A stretch of DNA of 64,000 bases from DAOTYH01 sp034435015 (GTDB lineage Bacteria > Chloroflexota > Anaerolineae > Aggregatilineales > UBA3940): the NCBI GenBank assembly GCA_034435015.1, contig DAOTYH010000007.1, forward strand, positions 1 through 64,000, given 5' to 3'. How positions within the stretch are numbered: position 1 is the stretch's first letter; the number at the start of each line of letters is the position of its first letter. Positions 36,707 through 47,548 of this stretch are shown in pieces. The notes beneath the pieces were generated by a model. That model searched no databases. It saw only the letters and a program-made list of their open reading frames with translations, and had not been told where the DNA came from. Made by a program: the position numbers and the translations under genes.

Positions 36707-37444
36707 TCAGCTCCCTGCCGCCGCCTCGATTGCGGCCTTGATGGTATCGTAGGCTGTATCAATGGTGGTCAGGTAAACCTGCTGACCATTCACGAAGAGG
36801 GTGGGGGTACCGTAAACTCCCATCCCCAGCGCCTCATCAATGATAGCCTGTACGTCTGTAGCAGTTTCTGGCGCATCAAAACATGTACCGAAAGCGTCCA
36901 TGTTGAGGCCCAAATCCTCAGCCAAGCCAAACAGCGCGGGCCGGGTATACCCGCCAGCGCTTCGATACCGCCCATACAGTTCCCAGATTTGGTCATGCAT
37001 CTGCCAGAACTTACCCTGCTGACCTGCACAGATCACCGCTGTAGCGGCAGGCCCAGAATAGGGGGGGTTCACAAAGGCAATAGGCTTATAAACAACCCGC
37101 ACCTGGCCACTAGCGGCCAGATCGCCTATGATACGGTGGATCACGAACGACAGGTCGTAACAGTGAGGGCAACTAAAATCTGAGTATATAACCAGCGTCA
37201 CTGGCGCGTCCGGATCGCCAATTGCAAACCCTAGCGCACCCGACCGATCAGCCACCTGAGTAAGTTCCTCATAATTGACATCGCCGGTACCAGCGGACTC
37301 AGTATTTCTCGGTATCGAGATGAAAATCAGCAATCCGGCAAGGATCACCGCGGCGGCCACGATAACCACAATCAGTATTGTCTGTTGCCGGCGACGGCGG
37401 GAATGCCTCTGTTTAAGCTGTTGCCGGCTAGATCGTTGAGACAT
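36707..37444 (-). CDS. DsbA-like thiol:disulfide protein, membrane anchored
   Basis: From ATG 37444 (GGAGAG upstream) 245 residues. A very basic N-terminus (RHSRRRRQQ) and one membrane helix (ILIVVIVAAAVILAGLLIF) place the rest outside. The thioredoxin-like DsbA domain has the CxxC motif as SDFSCPHCYDL and the cis-Pro loop YGTPTLFVNG. The type matches BdbD/DsbA-like oxidoreductases with domain PF13462. It should introduce or exchange disulfides in exported proteins. The partner (VKOR or DsbB) is not in the window. Confidence 0.9.
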   Translation of the reverse strand: MSQRSSRQQLKQRHSRRRRQQTILIVVIVAAAVILAGLLIFISIPRNTESAGTGDVNYEELTQVADRSGALGFAIGDPDAPVTLVIYSDFSCPHCYDLSFVIHRIIGDLAASGQVRVVYKPIAFVNPPYSGPAATAVICAGQQGKFWQMHDQIWELYGRYRSAGGYTRPALFGLAEDLGLNMDAFGTCFDAPETATDVQAIIDEALGMGVYGTPTLFVNGQQVYLTTIDTAYDTIKAAIEAAAGS

Positions 37445-37539
37445 ATCTCTCCTCGTATGAGTCAAAATAGACAAGATCAACAAGAACAGCGGAACAAATC
37501 GCTCTGTTGGGAATAGTTTACCATGCCCTGTACTGAAAG

Positions 37540-38193
37540 CTACAACTCGGCCTCAGGCTCAACCCTTAGACATCGGCGCGGCAAAGGTATGAGCCATGGA
37601 ACACGTTGCCGGTAAAGACGATAGGTCTCCCCGTAAGCGCGCTCCAATCGCCTTTCCTCTATCAGTGAGCCAAGCAACACATATAAGGTTGCACCAATGT
37701 TAAAAGCCAGTATATTGGCCGTCATGACCGGTGTCGGCCAGATCACGAGCAAGCTGAAGAGGTAGAGAGGATGCCGGACAAATGCATACATTCCCCGTTG
37801 CTGAAGGGGTTGCTCCGGCAGGGGAAGCGGCTGACCTGACAGGAAAGCCATCGCCTGACTAAGACCAACAAAGCGCGGCAAATCAGTCACAAGAAGGGCC
37901 GCTAACAACCCGCCTGCCCCCAGAAACTGTACTCCCAGCATAAGCAAGGCCCATGGCATGCTGACCGAATAAACTACCTGATCGGGCAAAATGACCATGA
38001 GGGCAAGGGCTGGAAACAGGGTAATGACGGCTAGGACATTGTATATTAGGCGATACCATCCCTCCACCAGACGCATGCCCACAACCTTCTGCAGGCGGCT
38101 CTTCAGCCCCGCACCCGCCATGAGACTATGGACAAGCGCAAATCCCAGCAGGACTAGCCATATTAGCATCATATTGCGAAACATCATATTCAC
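37540..38193 (-). CDS. NnrU/isoprenylcysteine methyltransferase-like membrane protein
   Basis: A membrane protein of about 217 residues (five to six helices). The frame is open to 38292 but similarity starts near NMMFRNMMLIWLVLLGF; a GTG at 38193 lies nine bases after GAGGGG and is my choice, ATG at 38187 is next. The C-terminal block YAFVRHPLYLFSLLVIW and EERRLERAYGETYRLYRQRVPW is the cofactor-binding signature of the ICMT/PEMT and NnrU group of integral methyltransferases, which use S-adenosylmethionine. The substrate is unknown. It lies downstream of, and opposite to, thioredoxin. Confidence 0.75.
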   Translation of the reverse strand: MNMMFRNMMLIWLVLLGFALVHSLMAGAGLKSRLQKVVGMRLVEGWYRLIYNVLAVITLFPALALMVILPDQVVYSVSMPWALLMLGVQFLGAGGLLAALLVTDLPRFVGLSQAMAFLSGQPLPLPEQPLQQRGMYAFVRHPLYLFSLLVIWPTPVMTANILAFNIGATLYVLLGSLIEERRLERAYGETYRLYRQRVPWLIPLPRRCLRVEPEAEL

Positions 38194-38363
38194 AAACGCT
38201 TTCCCCTCTACATGAATCCACTTGCCTCTTAATGCATCCAACTCAATGGAATAAGAAGACGCTCTGGGAACCATGATATAGTGCATCAGCAATGTAAGAT
38301 TAATTCTACCAGAGCAATCTATCTTATAGCTAATTCTAAGAAAAGAAATTTTGGAGATTAAAA

Positions 38364-38720
38364 ATGGCCGGACAGCCTATTCATGTGACTGACAACGACT
38401 TCGACGAAAAGGTTCTGAAATCATCCAAACCCGTCCTGGTTGACTTCTGGGCGCCGTGGTGCGGCCCTTGCCGAATGGTTGCCCCTGTTTTGGAACGAAT
38501 CGCGGAGGAGCAAAAGGATGCTCTCATCGTCGCCAAGCTCAACACCGACGAGAATCCGATGATAGCTCAGCGCTACGGGATCATGAGTATTCCGACTCTG
38601 ATCCTTTTCCACGATGGGAAGCCGGTAGAAGGAACGGTAGGTGCCGTACCTTATGGACCGCTTAATGAGTGGATCCGCGGATGGTTGAGGCAGTTAGCCA
38701 AACCTGAGAACGCACATTAG
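38364..38720 (+). CDS. trxA: Thioredoxin
   Basis: A 118-residue protein with the active site WCGPC (FWAPWCGPCRMVAP), conserved Lys-Leu-Asn-Thr-Asp block (AKLNTDENPMIAQRYG) and cis-Pro loop (SIPTLILFHDG). It reduces disulfides in the cytoplasm. TTTTGGAG lies 7 bases before the ATG. It is alone and is followed by a good terminator at 38741-38775, with an AT-rich leader upstream. Confidence 0.95.
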   Translation: MAGQPIHVTDNDFDEKVLKSSKPVLVDFWAPWCGPCRMVAPVLERIAEEQKDALIVAKLNTDENPMIAQRYGIMSIPTLILFHDGKPVEGTVGAVPYGPLNEWIRGWLRQLAKPENAH

Positions 38721-38740
38721 TACCTTTTGATAACTCTGAA

Positions 38741-38775
38741 GGCTGTATGGGAAGATCGACCATACAGCCTTTTTA
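38741..38775 (+). terminator. trxA terminator
   Basis: GGCTGTATGG (38741-38750), loop of nine, CCATACAGCC (38760-38769), then TTTTTATTTT. A perfect 10-bp stem and long T-run. Confidence 0.88.
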
Positions 38776-38777
38776 TT

Positions 38778-38805
38778 TTGAGAAAACCTTCCTCTGACGT
38801 ATCCT
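38778..38805 (+). promoter_or_regulatory. Candidate deoA promoter
   Basis: TTGAGA (38778-38783), a 16-base spacer and TATCCT (38800-38805), starting in the T-tail of the trxA terminator. Confidence 0.4.
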
Positions 38806-38854
38806 AGTATCCAGCACAAATCAGCATGCAAACCAGAGACAAGGTTTACAGCAC

Positions 38855-40171
38855 ATGGACGCAGTGACAATTATCGCAAAGAAGCGGGACGGTCAGGAAC
38901 TCAGTCCGGAGGAAATTCGCTTTTTCATCAGGGGCTATACTCAGGGTGACATTCCGGACTATCAGGCCGCCGCATGGTGTATGGCCGTCTATCTGAATGG
39001 GATGAGCCGCCGCGAGATCACTGATCTGACGCTGGCCATGGCTGAGTCAGGCGAAGTGCTCGACCTTTCAGGGATCATAGGGTATGTAGTAGATAAGCAC
39101 TCTTCTGGCGGTGTGGGTGACAAGACAACTCTGGTTGTCCTGCCGCTGGTAGTCGCCTGCGGCGTACCAGTGGCGAAAATGTCAGGGCGAGGGCTGTCGT
39201 TTTCAGGAGGAACGCTTGATAAGCTGGAGAGCATCAGTGGTTACAGAGCCGAGCTAAGCCGCGAAGAGTTCTTTGCACAGCTACGCCAGCACGGGATCGT
39301 GCTTTGTGGCCAGACGGCTGATCTGGCTCCCGCGGACGGTAAACTCTATGCTCTGCGCGATGTAACCGGCACGGTGCCAAGCAAACCATTGATTGCCAGT
39401 TCAATTATGAGCAAAAAGATCGCGGCTGGCGCACAGGGCATTGTCCTTGATGTCAAGTGTGGTGTAGGAGCCTTCATGCCTACCCTCGAAGATGCGCGAG
39501 AGCTAGCCCAGATCATGGTAGATATTGGATCAAGAGCAGGCCGCCAGGTGACAGCCTTGATCTCTGACATGAACCAACCGCTGGGCTTTGCGGTAGGCAA
39601 CGCCTTGGAGTTGCGCGAAGCAATCGAGACATTACGGGGCGAAGGGCCAGAAGACTTCATCGAGCACTGTGTCGTCGTGGCAGGACATATGTTGCGCTTG
39701 GCAGGCAAAGCAAAGACCGATGACCTATCTGATATTCGGCCTGTCTTACATGAGAAGCTGAGAAACGGGGAGGCATGGGAAGTTTTCAAGCGGTTGGTGA
39801 AAGCCCAAGGCGGTGACCTCACACAGGTAGAAGACCCCCGTAAACTGCCTACAGCCCCCCTCATTGTCACAGTTCCCGCGCCGCGTAGCGGTTATCTAGA
39901 GGGTATCAATGCCAGAGAGATAGGCATGGCAGCCCTTTACCTAGGTGCAGGCCGCTTGAAGAAAGGTGATCCTGTAGACCATGCCGTTGGTATCGTAGTC
40001 CACCATAAGGTGGGGCAATACGTTGAGTCGGGTGAGCCGCTGTTCACTGTTCATGCGCGCACTGAGGAGGCCGCTCAAAAAGCCACTCGGCAGGTCCTAG
40101 CCGCGCACACATGGTCGGAACGGCCCGGACTGCCGCTGTTTTACGATGTGATCCTCAGCGGCTCATCATAA
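38855..40171 (+). CDS. deoA: Pyrimidine-nucleoside (thymidine) phosphorylase
   Basis: A 438-residue phosphorylase that splits thymidine or uridine with phosphate. The phosphate-binding signature [15 protein letters not shown] and the block [20 protein letters not shown] are intact, and the C-terminal domain ([20 protein letters not shown]) is complete. The size fits both deoA and pdp; Firmicute-type pdp proteins look much alike, so the symbol is only by family. It lies close to an adenosine and methylthioribose salvage cluster further on. Good separation from trxA. Confidence 0.93.
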   Translation: MDAVTIIAKKRDGQELSPEEIRFFIRGYTQGDIPDYQAAAWCMAVYLNGMSRREITDLTLAMAESGEVLDLSGIIGYVVDKHSSGGVGDKTTLVVLPLVVACGVPVAKMSGRGLSFSGGTLDKLESISGYRAELSREEFFAQLRQHGIVLCGQTADLAPADGKLYALRDVTGTVPSKPLIASSIMSKKIAAGAQGIVLDVKCGVGAFMPTLEDARELAQIMVDIGSRAGRQVTALISDMNQPLGFAVGNALELREAIETLRGEGPEDFIEHCVVVAGHMLRLAGKAKTDDLSDIRPVLHEKLRNGEAWEVFKRLVKAQGGDLTQVEDPRKLPTAPLIVTVPAPRSGYLEGINAREIGMAALYLGAGRLKKGDPVDHAVGIVVHHKVGQYVESGEPLFTVHARTEEAAQKATRQVLAAHTWSERPGLPLFYDVILSGSS

Positions 40172-40253
40172 CAAGAACACAACGCAGACGGCTGTATCAC
40201 GTATAAGAGTGCAGATGTATTCTCTATGACCACAGCCTTGAACCAGCAAAAGC

Positions 40254-40859
40254 ATGGAAAATAACAACCTTCCAGAACAGCCAACCCACCTCCATCTCTC
40301 TGCTCTATTGCGCTGGCTGGGTACATTAGTAAATATTCACTTGATAGGCATCTCTCATCTCCCTGAGCAGGGAGCGTTGTTCATAGTCCGTCAAGAGCAG
40401 ATCGCCCTGCTTCAGATCATATACCGACAACTGCCCCACAGACGCGGGTTGTTTGTCCCTGCTATGTCAAGCGAGGACGGCATCAGGGTCAGCGTTGAGT
40501 ACTTACAAAATGGACTTGATGCCCTTATCCTGTTTCGAGAGAGCACCCAGCAGGCCCTCCCTGGGCTAGGCTCTGCTGTACATCTGGCACGAATTGCTGG
40601 TGCGCCGCTCTTGCCTATAGGGCTCAAGGTAGGACGCTCCCTCAGACTGCCAGCCACAACAGGCAGGCTGATCCCCCTCCCTGCTACACGCCTTGTCGCC
40701 CTAGTCGAAGCGCCTTTCTACATTCCTCTTCAGCCCGCGCAGGTGCCCGATAGCTGGTTGCAGGCGATTGCACATTCGTTACAGAGAGCCAACGGTCAGG
40801 CCTTGGATACATTGGCATCGTGGCAAAGACAGGGCTGGCTTCCCACGCTAAAATCATAA
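40254..40859 (+). CDS. Degenerate glycerolipid acyltransferase-like protein
   Basis: A 201-residue protein that follows the LPLAT/PlsC layout: LPEQGALFIV aligns with the strand before the NHxSxxD motif, LQNGLDALILFRESTQQ with the FPEGTRS motif, and GAPLLPIGLKVGRSL with the V(P)IVPVG strand. The catalytic His-Asp block reads RQEQIALLQ, so His is Gln and Asp is Leu, and the FPEGT motif keeps only Phe, Glu and Thr. I therefore read it as a family member without acyltransferase chemistry, or a very divergent one. It lies between deoA and a radical SAM gene, all in one direction with short gaps. Confidence 0.62.
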   Translation: MENNNLPEQPTHLHLSALLRWLGTLVNIHLIGISHLPEQGALFIVRQEQIALLQIIYRQLPHRRGLFVPAMSSEDGIRVSVEYLQNGLDALILFRESTQQALPGLGSAVHLARIAGAPLLPIGLKVGRSLRLPATTGRLIPLPATRLVALVEAPFYIPLQPAQVPDSWLQAIAHSLQRANGQALDTLASWQRQGWLPTLKS

Positions 40860-40904
40860 AGGAGTACAAAGAACCTGGTTTTATAAAAAGGCTCATCAAA
40901 ATCT

Positions 40905-42122
40905 ATGGCCATTTTGGGTACATGGAAAGGCCGTCCCCTTACCATCAGCGTTAAGCCTAACTGCCTGACGCTCAGTATAGACAACCCCGCCGAAGCCAGT
41001 GTGTTCAGCTATGACTACGCAGGCCGTCTATGGACGGCATACCTCGACAGCATCTCATACCGGCGAGGATTAGACGGTAAGATGATCGCGAAGTGGCGGT
41101 TACCAGGCGACGCCCGCGAACGCCGCTGGCTCTCCCCGGCTGAAGCGCTCCAGATCGAGGAAACTGCCCGCCAGACAGTACTAGCGCTCAAGACAGCACT
41201 TTACACGGGGGAAGCGACCTTACACACCCCCCTGCCCCCGCAGGGGCAGACAGCCCTTGAACGCATCATTGCCTTCGACGCCAAGCGTTCTCGGGCAGAT
41301 GCGGCTCATTATCACCAGATATATAAACCGGTCGGTATTCTGCCGCCCGATCAATATATGGCGGTCGTGCTTCAGGCCACCGAAGGCTGTTCCTTCAATA
41401 CCTGCACATTCTGCAATTTCTATAAGGACCGACCCTTCCGTATCAAGTCACCCGATGAGTTTCGTGCCCACGCCGAGGCGGTACGGGACTTTCTGGGTGA
41501 AGGTCTAGGTCTGCGCCGCACCATCTTTCTAGGAGATGCCAATGCGCTTGTGATCCCTATGTCCCGCCTCCTGCCTCTATTGGACATCGTTCACGATGTA
41601 TACGATGTCACCAATCTAGGCGGCATATATGCCTTTCTGGATGGCTTCAGCGGGGAAAAGAAGTCAACCGAGGATTATGCTCTCCTTGCCCAAAAGGGTC
41701 TGGTGCGTGTGTACGTAGGGCTGGAAAGCGGCAACAAGTCCCTGCTCCAATTCCTAAAAAAGCCTGGCGAACCTGCCGATGCGATCAAAGCCGTTCGGGC
41801 CATGAAGGCAGGCGGGCTGGCAGTGGGTGTGATCATACTGCTGGGAGCAGGCGGGCAACAGTATGCCTCAGGCCACGTTCAGGACACAATCGCTGTTCTC
41901 AATGCCATGCAACTCGGCATGGATGACATCATCTATTTCTCAGAGTTGGTCGTCGATGAGGGATTGGAATACGCACAGGACGCCTATCAGGCTGGCCTGA
42001 AGCCCCTCTCACCCGAAGAACGCATTGCTCAGGGCGAAGCAATCGAGCGCGGCCTCAGATTCTCGCATGCAGGGGGTACTCCCCACATTAGCCGTTACGA
42101 CATCCGCGAGTTCGTTTATTGA
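40905..42122 (+). CDS. Radical SAM protein with a CX4CX2C cluster motif
   Basis: A 405-residue radical SAM enzyme. The cluster motif at about nt 41389-41418 reads [13 protein letters not shown], so the first spacing is four, not three, residues; the aromatic residue before the last Cys is kept. Next come the usual barrel features: [27 protein letters not shown] and the SAM-binding strand [14 protein letters not shown]. An N-terminal segment of about 150 residues ([11 protein letters not shown]) precedes the motif and looks independent. No ribosome site is obvious. It ends over the convergent P-type ATPase by 7 bases. The substrate is unknown. Confidence 0.8.
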   Translation: MAILGTWKGRPLTISVKPNCLTLSIDNPAEASVFSYDYAGRLWTAYLDSISYRRGLDGKMIAKWRLPGDARERRWLSPAEALQIEETARQTVLALKTALYTGEATLHTPLPPQGQTALERIIAFDAKRSRADAAHYHQIYKPVGILPPDQYMAVVLQATEGCSFNTCTFCNFYKDRPFRIKSPDEFRAHAEAVRDFLGEGLGLRRTIFLGDANALVIPMSRLLPLLDIVHDVYDVTNLGGIYAFLDGFSGEKKSTEDYALLAQKGLVRVYVGLESGNKSLLQFLKKPGEPADAIKAVRAMKAGGLAVGVIILLGAGGQQYASGHVQDTIAVLNAMQLGMDDIIYFSELVVDEGLEYAQDAYQAGLKPLSPEERIAQGEAIERGLRFSHAGGTPHISRYDIREFVY

Positions 42123-44428
42123 ATGTCTGCGGGCTTTTGGCTACGCGCCATACGGAGCATCCGCATTCCATTGAGGGTCACTAACAACGAGGCACCCATA
42201 TCCGCAAAGACCGCCATCCACAATGTAGCCCAGCCGGGAATTGTCAACAGCAGGAACAAAGCCTTAATGGCAAGGCTGAAAAAGATATTTTGGCGGATGA
42301 TCCTATTGGCCCGGCGGCTGACCCGCACCGCATCAGGCAGGCGGGTCAAGTCATCCTGCATCAGGACCACATCGGCAGTTTCCATAGCCTGAGCCGTACC
42401 TGCTCCTCCCATAGCTACACCTACAGTAGCCCCAGCCAAGGCAGGGGTGTCATTGACCCCATCCCCAACCATAGCTACAGGTCCATACTGCCTTTCAAGC
42501 GCCCGGATCGCTTCCACCTTGTCTTGCGGAAGAAGACCTGCCCGTATCTCATCTATCTGCCCGATACTAGCCGCCACAACCTGTGCCACTACCAGATTAT
42601 CACCAGTAAGCATAACCGTTCGGGCAGAGGGATCAATAGCTTTGAGCGAACGAAGGGCCTCACGGCTGGATGGGCGGGCCACATCCGCCACACTGACAAA
42701 TCCACGTACATCATCATCTATTCCCACTACGATAACAGTATGCCCGGCCTCCTCCGCGGCCCGGATGTAAGGATGCAGGCTCTGACAGGACGCTGAGTCA
42801 CTATGAAGGAGAGAATGACTGCCCACCATGACAGTCGCTCCATTTAAGATGCCGCATACACCTTGCCCGGCCAGCGCCTGGACAGCCTCTGCCGGCACAT
42901 AGCGATGAGCCAAGTTGCGAGCCTCTGCTTCTGCCACCACTGCGCGAGCCAACGGATGCTCAGAGCGCCGCTCAACTGCCACCGCAAGTGCCAGCATATC
43001 ATCGCAGGCCCCGCAACGGCTTTGATCGGGCTGGCAGAGTGGTGTACGGGTCTGCACCACCACAGGACGCCCCTCTGTCAAAGTACCTGTCTTATCGAAG
43101 GCAAACGTCTTAATCCGCCCCAGCGCATCGAGGAATGCCCCTCCCTTGACTAACACCCCCTGCCGTGCCAGCGACGTAAGGGCACTGACCACCGTTACCG
43201 GCGTGCTAATGACCAGAGCACAGGGGCAGGCTACGATCAGGAGCGCCAGGGCACGGTACAGCCAGCCGCGTGTCCCGTCAGGCATGTTCAAGAAAGGTGC
43301 GCCAAACATCAGCGGAGGAATGACCGCCAACAACACAGCCAAACCCACAACCGCTGGTGTGTACCAGCGTGCAAATCGATCTACAAACCGCTCAACAGGG
43401 GCACGCTGGCTCTGGGCCTGCTCAACTAGTCGGATCATTCGGCTGATAGTCGAGTCTGAAAACTCACGCGTCACCTCAACTTCGAGCACCCCCTCGCCGT
43501 TAACCGTTCCAGCAAGCACCTCATCGCCGGGCGACTTATTGACAGGCAGGCTCTCTCCCGTAATAGAAGCCTGATTAACAGACGAGACACCGGCTGTCAC
43601 TCGACCATCTACCGGAATACGTTCACCAGGCCGCACTAGAACGATGTCCCCTATCGTCAGTTGGTCAACCGGCATACTCACTTCGTGCCTGCCACAGTAC
43701 GGACAGGGGCCGCCAGAATAGCCGTCTCGGCCAAGATGCTCCTCACAGTCTACACAAGGGCGGAGCTGAACAGCACGATCAGGAGACAGAGATAGCAGAC
43801 TACGCAGTGAGTCGCGGGCGCGATCGGCGGCATAGCCCTCCAACGCCTCACCAAATGTGAACAGCAGGATAACCGTTGCCGCCTCACCTGTCTCACCGAT
43901 CAGCAAAGCGCCAAGAGTAGCAATACTCATGAGCAGATCAATGGTCACCCGGCCTGCCAGCAACAGGGAACGTATACCCTTCAGGATAATCGGATAGCCG
44001 GCCAACAAAATGACCGCAAGGTGCAGGCTACGTACAGCCCATACAGCCTGCGGCGACTCACTGACAAACGTCAAGAGGAAGCTAGCCAGCAACAAAATCG
44101 TCGCGGCTACCACCACTCCATTACGCCGATCCGAGAGCAGGTAGCGCACAAATCCACCCACCCCGGTCAGTTGCGGCCTAGCAGAAGAGGCAGGCTCACT
44201 ATCTGACACCGCCATGTCAGAGACAACCTCATAGCCGAGTGAGCGCACACGTTCAATGATAGCCTCAGGCTTCACCCGGCCTGTAGCCTCCAGCGTGGCG
44301 GTCGAAAAGTTGACCCGGACCTGCTTCACTCCCTCAAGCTGTGCCACACCGCGCTCCAGTGTGCGCGCGCAGTCCGCACAATCCATGCCAGCAATACGAT
44401 ATTCCAGTTTGAGATCAGAATCACTCAT
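42116..44428 (-). CDS. Heavy-metal (Zn/Cd/Pb-type) P-type ATPase with extra Cys insertions
   Basis: From ATG 44428 (AGGAGGG just upstream) 770 residues. An N-terminal HMA domain carries GMDCADCA, the metal channel has CPC ([10 protein letters not shown]), the phosphorylation site DKTGTLTEG, and the hinge [10 protein letters not shown]. This is the P1B-2 (Zn, Cd, Pb) type. Two unusual segments occur. In the actuator domain, before the VPVDQL-like line, lies a CVDC...CPYC four-Cys insert (CX2C-X13-CX2C, about 43680-43760). After the DKTGT block comes a CX6CX2C segment ([11 protein letters not shown], about 43005-43045). They may form extra metal sites. No metal regulator is adjacent. Confidence 0.93.
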   Translation of the reverse strand: MSDSDLKLEYRIAGMDCADCARTLERGVAQLEGVKQVRVNFSTATLEATGRVKPEAIIERVRSLGYEVVSDMAVSDSEPASSARPQLTGVGGFVRYLLSDRRNGVVVAATILLLASFLLTFVSESPQAVWAVRSLHLAVILLAGYPIILKGIRSLLLAGRVTIDLLMSIATLGALLIGETGEAATVILLFTFGEALEGYAADRARDSLRSLLSLSPDRAVQLRPCVDCEEHLGRDGYSGGPCPYCGRHEVSMPVDQLTIGDIVLVRPGERIPVDGRVTAGVSSVNQASITGESLPVNKSPGDEVLAGTVNGEGVLEVEVTREFSDSTISRMIRLVEQAQSQRAPVERFVDRFARWYTPAVVGLAVLLAVIPPLMFGAPFLNMPDGTRGWLYRALALLIVACPCALVISTPVTVVSALTSLARQGVLVKGGAFLDALGRIKTFAFDKTGTLTEGRPVVVQTRTPLCQPDQSRCGACDDMLALAVAVERRSEHPLARAVVAEAEARNLAHRYVPAEAVQALAGQGVCGILNGATVMVGSHSLLHSDSASCQSLHPYIRAAEEAGHTVIVVGIDDDVRGFVSVADVARPSSREALRSLKAIDPSARTVMLTGDNLVVAQVVAASIGQIDEIRAGLLPQDKVEAIRALERQYGPVAMVGDGVNDTPALAGATVGVAMGGAGTAQAMETADVVLMQDDLTRLPDAVRVSRRANRIIRQNIFFSLAIKALFLLLTIPGWATLWMAVFADMGASLLVTLNGMRMLRMARSQKPADIQ

Positions 44429-44718
44429 CAGCCCTCCTGAGGGGCATTCATGATCAGTTCGAGGTGTAGTGTCCAGCCTGATCATACCCCGCTACTCACA
44501 GAAGTTCTAGGCCAGGACGATCAGTCTGCTTTCCGACAGGGCTTGCCCAGCCGCTAATACTCTGGAAAGGAATGGACAGTGCAAGGACAGTACCGAGAAA
44601 ATCGCTAAACTACTTAAACTGCGGTATTCTTCAATTTGCTCCATCTCTGACCCGTCCTCAGCGAAAGAGAGCGGATCAGTGAGCTATCGCCATCCCACAT
44701 CTACTAACAGGAGGCAGA

Positions 44719-45765
44719 ATGCGAACCGTTGAATGGCACAAGGGTAAGGTTCGCATAATTGATCAGCTTAAGCTACCGTGGGAACTTTCCCTTGTTGATT
44801 ACGATGATTATCAAGCTGTTGCGAAAGCCATCACCGACATGGTTGTCCGTGGTGCACCTGCTATTGGCGCCGCCGCCGGTTTTGGGATGGCACTGGCCGC
44901 CTTCCAAAGCAATGCCAAAGACCGTCCCGCATTACTGCAAGACCTAGACAAGGCCGCCGCCATGATGAAACAAGCCCGCCCAACGGCTGTTAACTTAGCT
45001 TGGGCTGTAGACCGGCTGATGAGGGTCGCACTAAACGAGGAGCTGACAACCGTCGAAGACATCCGCACAGCCATGCTGGCCGAGGCCCAGCAACTGGCCG
45101 ATGAAGATGTAGCTCTCAACAAGCGCATGGCCGCACATGGCGCGACGCTGGTCAAAGATGGCGACACCATTCTCCATCACTGCAATACAGGGGCGCTGGC
45201 AACTGTGGATTGGGGTACTGCGCTGGGCGTGATCCGTATGGCCCATGAACAGGGAAAACGCATCCATGTTTTGCTTGACGAGACACGCCCACGCCTGCAA
45301 GGGGCACGGCTTTCGGCCTGGGAACTTAGACAGCTAGGTATCCCCTTTGACATTATCGCAGACACTGCCGCCGGCTACTTCATGCGATCCGGGCAGGTAG
45401 ATATTGTTTTTGTCGGCTCGGACCGGACAGCCGCAAATGGTGATGTCGCCAACAAGATCGGCACTTACCAGATCGCCGTGCTGGCCAAAGAGAACGGCAT
45501 CCCGTTCTACCCTGTGGTGCCTACCTCAACCATTGACTTGAGCCTCGCCAGTGGAGACCTGATCCCCATTGAGGAGCGCAATGCTGACGAAGTGCGTGCC
45601 CCGTTTGGGCTGGCAATCGTGCCGCCCGATTACCCGGCCCGCAACCCTGCCTTCGATGTAACGCCATATAAGTATGTAACAGGCATTGTCACAGAGAACG
45701 GCATTGCCTACCCTCCTTTCGAGATCAGCTTACGGCGTATGGTAGAGAACAGGGGGGCACTGTGA
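44719..45765 (+). CDS. mtnA: 5-Methylthioribose-1-phosphate isomerase
   Basis: A 348-residue isomerase that turns 5-methylthioribose-1-phosphate into the ribulose form in methionine salvage. The catalytic Cys and Asp are in [20 protein letters not shown] and [20 protein letters not shown], and the N-terminal [15 protein letters not shown] is typical. AGGAGG stands four bases before the ATG. Its last codon overlaps the GTG of rfbF, so it leads the dideoxyhexose gene unit. No other mtn gene is in the window; ribose-1,5-bisphosphate isomerase is a related alternative but the sequence fits MtnA better. Confidence 0.93.
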   Translation: MRTVEWHKGKVRIIDQLKLPWELSLVDYDDYQAVAKAITDMVVRGAPAIGAAAGFGMALAAFQSNAKDRPALLQDLDKAAAMMKQARPTAVNLAWAVDRLMRVALNEELTTVEDIRTAMLAEAQQLADEDVALNKRMAAHGATLVKDGDTILHHCNTGALATVDWGTALGVIRMAHEQGKRIHVLLDETRPRLQGARLSAWELRQLGIPFDIIADTAAGYFMRSGQVDIVFVGSDRTAANGDVANKIGTYQIAVLAKENGIPFYPVVPTSTIDLSLASGDLIPIEERNADEVRAPFGLAIVPPDYPARNPAFDVTPYKYVTGIVTENGIAYPPFEISLRRMVENRGAL

Positions 45766-46535
45766 AAGTCGTTATCCTGTGCGGCGGTAAAGGGACCCGC
45801 ATGGGTGACACAGAGTATGATGCCAAAGCGCTGGTTGAGATTGGGGGGCGGCCTATCCTGTGGCACATCATGAAGATTTATGCCGCCTATGGCTGTACCG
45901 ACTTCATCCTAACGCTAGGGCATGGAGCAAATGCCATTAAGCGGTACTTCTTAGACTATGAGCCAATGACAAGAGACTTTACACTCTCATTGGGCGATCA
46001 CCGCCAACTGGAATACCATGCCAACCACAACGAAGCCAACTGGCACGTCACGCTGGCTGACACCGGTCTTGAGACAAATAAGGGAGCACGAGTTGCAAAA
46101 GTGCTCAAATATCTCAACGGTGAGTCTTTCCATCTGACTTACGGTGATGGGTTGGGTGACATCAACATTCAGGAGTTGACCGATTTTCATCGTCAGCACG
46201 GGAAACTAGTTACCCTGACCGGCTACCAGCCCTTCTCCCAGTATGGCGTCATGCAGGTCCAAGAAGATGGGCTGGTAACAGGGTTTGAAGAAAAACCCCG
46301 CCTGAGAGACTGGATCAACGCCGGCTTTATGATCTGCGAACCGGGAATAGCCGAGTATTTGAAGGGCGACGATTCGCTTGATCTAGAAACAGAGGTGCTT
46401 GTCAGGCTGGCCCATGACAAGCAATTGATGGTTTACCGGCATAGGGGTTTCTGGCGCTCCATGGATACATTCAAAGAAGCACGCGAGCTTGACCGTCTGT
46501 GGCACAGCAAAGCCCCATGGAAGGTATGGCCATGA
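45762..46535 (+). CDS. rfbF: Glucose-1-phosphate cytidylyltransferase
   Basis: A 257-residue enzyme that makes CDP-glucose from CTP and glucose-1-phosphate. The nucleotide-binding start [20 protein letters not shown], the metal Asp in [12 protein letters not shown], and [19 protein letters not shown] are all close to the RfbF/DdhA family. GTG start overlapping mtnA by four bases. Overlaps rfbG by 4 bases (ATGA). It starts the CDP-3,6-dideoxyhexose pathway. Confidence 0.95.
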   Translation: MKVVILCGGKGTRMGDTEYDAKALVEIGGRPILWHIMKIYAAYGCTDFILTLGHGANAIKRYFLDYEPMTRDFTLSLGDHRQLEYHANHNEANWHVTLADTGLETNKGARVAKVLKYLNGESFHLTYGDGLGDINIQELTDFHRQHGKLVTLTGYQPFSQYGVMQVQEDGLVTGFEEKPRLRDWINAGFMICEPGIAEYLKGDDSLDLETEVLVRLAHDKQLMVYRHRGFWRSMDTFKEARELDRLWHSKAPWKVWP

Positions 46536-47548
46536 AAACATCCGAGGAGAGGCGTGCTTTCTGGCGCGATCGTCCTACCCTTGTGACCGGCTGTACCGGC
46601 ATCTTAGGATCATGGCTGACAAAGACGCTGGTCGAGCTGGGCGCAGATGTGGTAGGGCTGATAAGAGACTGGGTCCCGCGATGCGAACTAGTACTCAGCG
46701 GCACACTAGAACATATCAAGGTTGTACGAGGTGACGTAACCGACGCTTCTACAATCAACCGGATTTTCAGCGAATACGAGATAGACACCTGTTTTCATCT
46801 GGCCGCTCAAACTGTAGTCGGGATCGCCAACCGGATGCCTGTCCCGACTTTTGAGACGAACATCAGGGGGACATGGACAGTACTAGAAGCGGCACGGTTG
46901 TGGCCGGGCATTCAGCGGGTCATTGTAGCCTCCTCAGACAAGGCCTACGGAGATCATGAGACACTTCCCTACGATGAAACAGCGCCGTTGCAAGGCCGCC
47001 ATCCTTACGATGTGAGCAAGAGCTGTGCCGATCTAATAGCTACAGCCTACGCCAAAACCTACAACCTTCCAGTAGCAATCACGCGTTGCGGGAATATGTA
47101 TGGCGGAGGCGACCTCAACTGGAATCGTATTGTACCCGGCACAATGCGCTCAGTACTGCGCGGCGAGCGCCCTATCGTCCGCTCAGATGGCAGTCCGCGC
47201 CGCGACTACGTGTTCGTGCTGGACATCGTAGACGGCTATCTCCTGCTGGCCGAGGCTATGCTCAATGGGGCACTGGCAGGCGAGGCATTCAACTTCGGTC
47301 TCGATCAACCTAAGAGTGCACTGGAGGTCGTCGAGCGCATCATTGCACTCTCCCCCTACCCCGAACTTACCCCCATCATTAAGGGGGAAGCCTCGCACGA
47401 GATTCAGGACCAGTACCTCAACAGCGAAAAGGCACGCCGTCTGCTTGGATGGCAACCTGCCCATACGCTGGATGAGGGACTGTCCGAAACAATGCGTTGG
47501 TATGCAGACTACCTCGCAGATTTAGAAGGCGGACTGAAGGGTGGATAG
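46532..47548 (+). CDS. rfbG: CDP-glucose 4,6-dehydratase
   Basis: From ATG 46532 (GGAAGG seven bases upstream) 338 residues; an ATG six bases earlier is possible. The Rossmann motif is [12 protein letters not shown], the active-site lines [16 protein letters not shown] and [20 protein letters not shown] contain the Tyr-x3-Lys pair, and [20 protein letters not shown] is specific for RfbG. It produces CDP-4-keto-6-deoxyglucose. It overlaps rfbF and the following small gene by 8 bases. Confidence 0.95.
   Translation: MKTSEERRAFWRDRPTLVTGCTGILGSWLTKTLVELGADVVGLIRDWVPRCELVLSGTLEHIKVVRGDVTDASTINRIFSEYEIDTCFHLAAQTVVGIANRMPVPTFETNIRGTWTVLEAARLWPGIQRVIVASSDKAYGDHETLPYDETAPLQGRHPYDVSKSCADLIATAYAKTYNLPVAITRCGNMYGGGDLNWNRIVPGTMRSVLRGERPIVRSDGSPRRDYVFVLDIVDGYLLLAEAMLNGALAGEAFNFGLDQPKSALEVVERIIALSPYPELTPIIKGEASHEIQDQYLNSEKARRLLGWQPAHTLDEGLSETMRWYADYLADLEGGLKGG

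Noticed and set aside
44429..44718. Riboswitch in front of mtnA (S-adenosylmethionine type)
   Set aside because: No matching stems or conserved core found; the 290 bases hold only a ribosome site and no convincing promoter. The same check in front of ahcY was negative.
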